DNA of 6,747 nt from Euryarchaeota archaeon UBA124 (lineage in GTDB: Archaea > Thermoplasmatota > Poseidoniia > Poseidoniales > Poseidoniaceae). Position numbers and translations under genes: made by a program. The first letter of the stretch is position 1. Every line of letters begins with the position of its first letter. The stretch covers positions 1 through 6,747 of the forward strand of contig DAPT01000095.1 of NCBI GenBank assembly GCA_002502215.1. The letters are read 5' to 3'. Positions 1 through 4,184 of this stretch are shown piece after piece. A model generated the notes under the pieces. The model ran no database searches, was not told the origin of the DNA, and worked only from the letters and a program-made list of their open reading frames with translations.

Positions 1-1557
1 GACACAACCCGAGAATGGTCTGACCTCAACGCAAACTGTGGTGACGCTGAAATCGTTCTCGCATACCCTGATGCAGATTCTGGTACCTACGAGTACTTCT
101 ATGAAACTGCACTCGACGAGGCATCTGCAGGATTCCGTGCAGGTACACAATCCGCTGACGACAACGTTCTCGTCAACGCTCTAACCGGTGATGAGACCGC
201 TATCGGATACTTCGGATACGCATACTACCAAGAGAACATGGCAACACTCGCTGCTGCTGCAATCGAGAACGGTAACGGTGACATGATCACGCCAAACGCT
301 AACAGCGTTCGTGATGGATCCTACAACCCACTCTCTCGACCGCTCTTCATGAACCTCCTCGTTGATGGTGCAACTCTCGAGAACACCATCCCATTCATGC
401 TCTATGGATTGGACACCGATGCAGGACACGAAGCTGTCGGAGAAGTTGGATACGTTTCCTTGAACGATTACCAACAACATCAGATGGTCTATGGACGATT
501 GGCCTACCTCCAGGGATTAACTACTGAAGGTAACTCCGCCATCTTCGAAGACATGTGCGGTGCTGCAGGAAGCATCTCCATTGCTGGTTCCTCAACCGTT
601 CTACCACTTGCTGAAGCATGGGCAGAAGACTACAATTCCATCTGCGGTGACACTACCATCACGGTCGAAGGCGGTGGATCTGGTGCAGGTGCAGGACGTG
701 TCTGTGCAAACTCCGCTAAGGGTACGCCTGTCGACATTGGCGACATGTCCCGTGACTGGAAGAGCACAGAAGGAACTGTTGACGCAAACGGACAACTCAA
801 CTGTCTTGTTGGTGACACATCCATTACTGTAACACAACTTGTTGTTGCAGTCGATGGACTCTCAGTTGTCTCCAAGAAGGGCGGTGCTGCTGACGTTTGT
901 ATGCAGAACATGGGCGGCATGACCGCTGCTCAACTCCGATGGGTCTTCTCTGCAGAAACCGATGCTGAATTGACAACAGCAGGTCTTGACTTGTCAAGTG
1001 TTGTACCAGAAGACGACGGCGACGGAGTCAAGGAATGGTCTGACCTCAGTGCAAACTGTAACGCAAATGCAATCGTTCTTGCTTACCCTGACGCTGACTC
1101 TGGAACATACGAGTACTTCTACGAAGAGATCCTTCACGAAGCTGCTGCAGGATTTGGTTCCGGCACACAATCAGCCGATGACAATGTGTTGGTCAACGCA
1201 CTCCTCGCTGACGAGAACGCAATCGGATACTTCGGATACGCATATTATCAAGAGAACATGGCAACACTCGGTGCTGTTGCAGTCTCCAACAACCATACCC
1301 ATGGTGTTGCAGACGCTCCTGAGGACGCTGTGGCCCCAACTCCACAGACCGTTCGAGATGGAAGCTACGCACCATTGTCCAGGCCGTTGTTCATGAACGT
1401 GAACAACGCTGTCTGGGATGATGTCACCCCATTCCTCCTGTGGGCGTTCTCAGGGGACGGTAGCGCTGTCATCTCAGAGGTCGGTTACGTACCTCTGGAT
1501 GACGCCACTTACCAAGAGATGATTCGTCGTATCCTTGCTCAAGGCGTTTACGCTTGA
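1..1557 (+). CDS. pstS: Phosphate ABC transporter substrate-binding protein PstS with tandem fused domains (5' end outside window)
   Basis: Extracellular phosphate-binding component of the Pst importer. The frame is open from base 1 to TGA at 1555-1557, giving 518 visible residues; the start, signal peptide and any lipobox are upstream. Residues 1-173 are the C-terminal half of one PstS domain, and residues 186-518 are a complete second one. The second domain shows AGSSTVLP (195-202), GGGSGAG (224-230), IGDMSRDW (246-253), DADSGTYEYF (364-373), ENAIGYFGYAYY (405-416) and GSYAPLSRPLF (454-464), in the order known for the PstS/SphX family (TIGR02136 type). The first domain repeats the SGTYEYF, AIGYFGYAYY and PLSRPLF blocks. 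A short linker (about 174-185) joins them. Codon use is biased: all five lysines are AAG, and Tyr, Asn and Ile are mostly C-ending, which suggests high expression. PstS identity is secure; the number of domains upstream is unknown. Confidence 0.93.
   Translation, partial: DTTREWSDLNANCGDAEIVLAYPDADSGTYEYFYETALDEASAGFRAGTQSADDNVLVNALTGDETAIGYFGYAYYQENMATLAAAAIENGNGDMITPNANSVRDGSYNPLSRPLFMNLLVDGATLENTIPFMLYGLDTDAGHEAVGEVGYVSLNDYQQHQMVYGRLAYLQGLTTEGNSAIFEDMCGAAGSISIAGSSTVLPLAEAWAEDYNSICGDTTITVEGGGSGAGAGRVCANSAKGTPVDIGDMSRDWKSTEGTVDANGQLNCLVGDTSITVTQLVVAVDGLSVVSKKGGAADVCMQNMGGMTAAQLRWVFSAETDAELTTAGLDLSSVVPEDDGDGVKEWSDLSANCNANAIVLAYPDADSGTYEYFYEEILHEAAAGFGSGTQSADDNVLVNALLADENAIGYFGYAYYQENMATLGAVAVSNNHTHGVADAPEDAVAPTPQTVRDGSYAPLSRPLFMNVNNAVWDDVTPFLLWAFSGDGSAVISEVGYVPLDDATYQEMIRRILAQGVYA
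13..519 (+). repeat. Tandem intragenic repeat, copy A (C-terminal half of PstS domain 1)
   Basis: This stretch aligns with 1033-1548 in the same reading frame. The spacing is exactly 1020 bases (340 codons) from the EWSDL block through the ENMATL block. It shifts to 1044 at the PLSRPLF block because copy B has eight extra codons in the loop, and to 1029 at the end. By hand count about 67 of 84 residues are identical over the first part. The protein match is accompanied by long nucleotide matches with mostly third-position changes. This is a duplicated domain, not a mobile element. Confidence 0.92.
1033..1548 (+). repeat. Tandem intragenic repeat, copy B (C-terminal half of PstS domain 2)
   Basis: Counterpart of 13-519. 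It is most similar in the segments around SGTYEYF and AIGYFGYAYYQENMATL. It diverges after PLSRPLFMN, where only scattered positions such as EVGYV match. It carries a longer His/Ala/Pro-rich loop (window residues about 431-449) between the ENMATL and VRDGSY blocks. Confidence 0.92.
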
Positions 1558-1566
1558 TTGAGTAAG

Positions 1567-1580
1567 AACGAGTGATCGTT
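1567..1580 (+). other. Small inverted repeat just after pstS
   Basis: AACGA (1567-1571) and TCGTT (1576-1580) are perfect complements around a GTGA loop, ten bases past the pstS stop codon. A 5-bp stem can arise by chance. It is listed because it is the first of three consecutive hairpins in the intergenic region. Confidence 0.35.
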
Positions 1581-1585
1581 GTAAA

Positions 1586-1607
1586 CATCAAGAACACGTT
1601 CTTGATG
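1586..1607. promoter_or_regulatory. Near-perfect palindrome, candidate operator or 3' UTR hairpin
   Basis: CATCAAGAAC (1586-1595) and GTTCTTGATG (1598-1607) are 10-bp perfect inverted arms with a 2-base centre. It lies between the pstS stop and the terminator. As DNA it could bind a dimeric regulator. As RNA the loop would have to open to at least 3-4 bases, leaving an 8-9 bp stem that might protect the pstS 3' end. The sequence does not distinguish these. No known Pho-box consensus is recognised. Confidence 0.5.
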
Positions 1608-1612
1608 AATCC

Positions 1613-1651
1613 GAGAGGTCGGGCATTCAGGTGCCCGGCCTCTCCTTTTTT
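1613..1651 (+). terminator. Strong hairpin plus T-tract terminator after pstS
   Basis: A 13-bp GC-rich stem pairs 1613-1625 with 1632-1644, with one G-T wobble (1619/1638) and a 6-base loop TTCAGG. A single C and then six T (1646-1651) follow. This has the form of an intrinsic terminator; T-tracts alone are also known to terminate archaeal RNA polymerase. It lies 55 bases after the pstS stop and should end most pstS transcripts before pstC. Confidence 0.85.
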
Positions 1652-1657
1652 AATTGC

Positions 1658-1677
1658 TTATATTTAGACATATATAG
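1658..1677 (+). promoter_or_regulatory. Putative archaeal promoter (TATA-like boxes) for pstC
   Basis: Two AT-rich TATA-like elements, TTATATTTA (1658-1666) and ATATATAG (1670-1677), lie just past the terminator. Archaeal transcription usually starts about 25-30 bases after the TATA box. That puts the start near 1690-1705 and leaves a leader of roughly 30-45 bases before the ATG at 1737. No convincing bacterial -35/-10 pair was used for this call. It is based on base composition and position only. Confidence 0.5.
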
Positions 1678-1736
1678 AATATTGACGGCTAAGCAAAGCC
1701 AAAATTCCCTTAGGTTCTTACAAGGCCGTGGTCGAA

Positions 1737-4184
1737 ATGCGAATACGTGCCAGGATAGAAGAAGGTGCCCCGGGACTGGTTCTCTTTGCGCTCGCAGCAA
1801 CCGTTGTGATGATTACTTCGGGCATTGTCTACGTCCTTTTTGACAACGGCTCAAAATTCTACAGAGGCTTTGCATGTGGAGCTGACGATTTCAAACCTCC
1901 ACAAGATTGGGACCAAGACCTGCAAGCAAGCATCAAGGATGCTGCAAATTACTCTGATGGGTCGATTACCGACCCTTTGTGGTTGAATTCATTGTGTATC
2001 ACTGAATTCGACATGGACCATGAAGTGGTCTTGGCTGATCCACTCATCGATCGCTTCCAATGGAATGCTGATGCAAAGTCCTACCCTGAGGGAGATGACC
2101 GAGAGCCATCAATCTTCACGCTCGAAGATGGGACGGAAATTCGGGGGCCTAGGGTCGATGAAGGAAGACCATACCTCACGGATTATTTCACAACCAATCC
2201 AGACAAATGGGACAGTGAACACCCACGAATTCCTCTAAGTGTAATTTCTGCAAATGAAAAGGCGCTTATTCTGCATACGCAAAATCCAGATTTGGCTCGA
2301 GATTGGTGGGTAACGATTTGGATCGGAGACGATGATGTCCGTATGGATATGGAAAACTATTCACTCGGATTGAATGAATATTCAACGGTCGGCGTATACA
2401 AGGAAGGAGATTTTGTTCGAGTCGAAATGAATTCATATTGCGGCTATGATTCAGCAAACCAATCCGATTTAGGAGTCCTTCTCAACGATGCTGATATTGA
2501 AGTTGTGGATGGTTGCTTCACTCAAGAGAATCACCTCTCAAGCGATATTCACGCCCTTGCGTCGACATATGGCCTGGAACTATCCGTCGAGTATCTAGCC
2601 TTCAAGGCCAATGCAAACATGGATGGTATCGCCGATGTTGGAGAAGAACTAGGCAACGGCTCCAATGCTTGGGACCTTATCGGAGACGATGATCTCCCGT
2701 ATGATTATGACCAAGATGGTGTCTGGAACACGAAAGCCGATGGCCAAGGAGGCTTAGCAGACAACGACATCGATGGAGATGGAATTGCGAACAAAGTTGA
2801 TCATGATATGGACAACGATGGCATCCCGAATGCCTATGATAGCGATCCTATTCTGCCCAATGTCGACTGGTTGGGTATTCTCATTGGATTGCTTACACTT
2901 GGCGTCCTTGTTGCATCGGTTTTCAGTCCGCAGTGGCTTCCGAAACTCTCTGTTGAGACCATCGATGCCATTATTCCAACACTTAAGAGCGTGGCTTATC
3001 TTATCGTTCTGATCGGATTCATGTCCCTTATTAGCCCTCCAAGTCCTGTCCTTCTGATGTTGTTGCTCGCACTGATGATCATTCTTACCATCATGGTGCG
3101 CCGAATCGATGGGGGCTATCCCGTACCACTGATTGCAATTGGTTTGACATCCCTATTCTTTGCAATCTTTTCAATGCACGAAATACAGACAGGGCACACA
3201 ATTTTCTTCGGCGGATCGCTTATCTTCATGGGGATTGTCATTAGCGACAGTCGAAACCAAGCTGGAGCTGAACGGTATGCCATTATGGAAGGCGATTCTC
3301 GTTCGCTCATGATTCTCATTGTTTTGGTGACCTTGGTTCTGTGTTACTTCGATTTCGTAGCTCGCGTCAACGGTTCTCTCGGAGAATTCCTTACCCAAAC
3401 CTGGTGGAAGACAGACGTACGCACCGTCAGCGTTGTAACGGTTGGTGAAGACCTCCACATGGGTGTCAACTCATTGCTACAGACCACGCTCCAAGTCGCT
3501 CTTGGGGCGCTTGTCATTGCAATTCCAATTGGACTGGGTACGGCAATCTATCTCTCAGAATATGCAAGTCAACGAACCGCCAATTTCGTCAAGCCAGTTC
3601 TTGAACTCTTGGCAGGAATCCCCTCTGTTGTCTATGGGTTCTTCGCATTCGTCGTCATCGCCCCAATCATCGTTGATGTGGGAACGTACTTCCTCGCACA
3701 GGGTTGGATTGCTGAAGAACCGCAATTGTTCAATCCACTGAGTGGAGCAATTGTGGTTGGAATTATGATTACTCCACTCATTGCTTCACTATCAGAGGAT
3801 GCCCTGCGTGCAGTGCCTGACAACCTGCGACAAGCATCCTACGCTCTGGGCGCAACCCCTGTTGAAACGACTGCTAGAGTCACCGTCCCTTCTGCACTTT
3901 CAGGGATTTTGGCTTCGATCATCCTCGCATTATCCAGAGCGATTGGTGAAACCATGGCGGTCACTCTCTCGGTCGGTACACTTGCTACATTTTCGAACAA
4001 CATGTTCCGTAGTGCGCAAACAATGACTGCTTACATCGCTCAGCGAATTGGCGGAGAATTACCGATTGGTACAACGCCTTACTACTCGCTCTTTGCTGTT
4101 GGATTTTACCTCTTTTTCATCACGCTTGGCCTCAATCTCATTGGCCACCGAATCATGACTCGCTTCCGGGAGGCTTACGATTGA
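1737..4184 (+). CDS. pstC: Phosphate ABC transporter permease PstC with large N-terminal ectodomain extension
   Basis: Channel-forming subunit of the phosphate importer. Residues about 523-815 are a standard PstC core with six likely TM helices. They include the IPIGLGTAIYLSEYAS block (597-612), LAGIPSVVYGFFAF (625-638), and an EAA-type cytoplasmic loop (about 687-741; AVPDNLRQASYALGATP and ALSRAIGETMAV) that should dock to PstB. Usual PstC is about 300 residues; this one has 815. The extension has TM1 (about 11-33), an ectodomain (34-377) with four cysteines (47, 87, 235, 260), an EF-hand-like loop (292-303) and DxDxDG repeats (323-371). Five further TM helices follow (about 378-396, 416-433, 438-454, 462-479, 487-504). 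Six added helices keep the core N-terminus inside. ATG 1737 is preferred over GTG 1728 because AAGG (1722-1725) is 11 bases from ATG but only 2 from GTG. It overlaps the next gene by 4 bases. PstC identity is secure; the extension's function is unknown. Confidence 0.93.
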   Translation: MRIRARIEEGAPGLVLFALAATVVMITSGIVYVLFDNGSKFYRGFACGADDFKPPQDWDQDLQASIKDAANYSDGSITDPLWLNSLCITEFDMDHEVVLADPLIDRFQWNADAKSYPEGDDREPSIFTLEDGTEIRGPRVDEGRPYLTDYFTTNPDKWDSEHPRIPLSVISANEKALILHTQNPDLARDWWVTIWIGDDDVRMDMENYSLGLNEYSTVGVYKEGDFVRVEMNSYCGYDSANQSDLGVLLNDADIEVVDGCFTQENHLSSDIHALASTYGLELSVEYLAFKANANMDGIADVGEELGNGSNAWDLIGDDDLPYDYDQDGVWNTKADGQGGLADNDIDGDGIANKVDHDMDNDGIPNAYDSDPILPNVDWLGILIGLLTLGVLVASVFSPQWLPKLSVETIDAIIPTLKSVAYLIVLIGFMSLISPPSPVLLMLLLALMIILTIMVRRIDGGYPVPLIAIGLTSLFFAIFSMHEIQTGHTIFFGGSLIFMGIVISDSRNQAGAERYAIMEGDSRSLMILIVLVTLVLCYFDFVARVNGSLGEFLTQTWWKTDVRTVSVVTVGEDLHMGVNSLLQTTLQVALGALVIAIPIGLGTAIYLSEYASQRTANFVKPVLELLAGIPSVVYGFFAFVVIAPIIVDVGTYFLAQGWIAEEPQLFNPLSGAIVVGIMITPLIASLSEDALRAVPDNLRQASYALGATPVETTARVTVPSALSGILASIILALSRAIGETMAVTLSVGTLATFSNNMFRSAQTMTAYIAQRIGGELPIGTTPYYSLFAVGFYLFFITLGLNLIGHRIMTRFREAYD
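2703..2849 (+). repeat. Thrombospondin type 3-like calcium-binding repeats in PstC ectodomain
   Basis: The segment encodes DYDQDGVWN (residues 323-331), DIDGDGIAN (344-352), DMDNDGIPN (357-365) and a closing DSDP (368-371), directly before TM2. The spaced Asp plus Gly pattern is the calcium-coordinating signature of TSP3/EF-hand-like loops. An N-x-N-x-DG-I-x-D loop (292-303) precedes it. Calcium binding is expected from the motif, not shown. Confidence 0.85.
4168..4173 (+). promoter_or_regulatory. Shine-Dalgarno site for the pstA-like gene
   Basis: GGGAGG lies inside the end of pstC, 7 bases before TTG at 4181. It is a strong match to the 16S anti-SD and is correctly spaced. It decides the non-ATG start of the third gene. 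No ATG or GTG in that frame lies nearer to the site. Confidence 0.8.

Noticed and set aside
1..1557. The repeated PstS halves as an assembly artefact or two separate genes
   Set aside because: The copies differ throughout, mostly at third positions, with in-frame indels, and the frame is continuous between them with no stop, SD or start. A collapsed or duplicated read error would give near-identical copies. Upstream sequence is still needed to see all of domain 1.
1558..1727. A riboswitch, small RNA gene or tRNA in the pstS-pstC spacer
   Set aside because: No tRNA cloverleaf or recognised riboswitch core is seen. The hairpins are explained by a terminator and a palindrome. A processed 3' UTR RNA is possible but unsupported.
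1728..1736. GTG at 1728 as the pstC start
   Set aside because: It is in frame but only 2 bases after AAGG, too close for a ribosome site. ATG at 1737 has workable spacing and puts a normal basic N-terminus ahead of TM1. The difference is only three residues.
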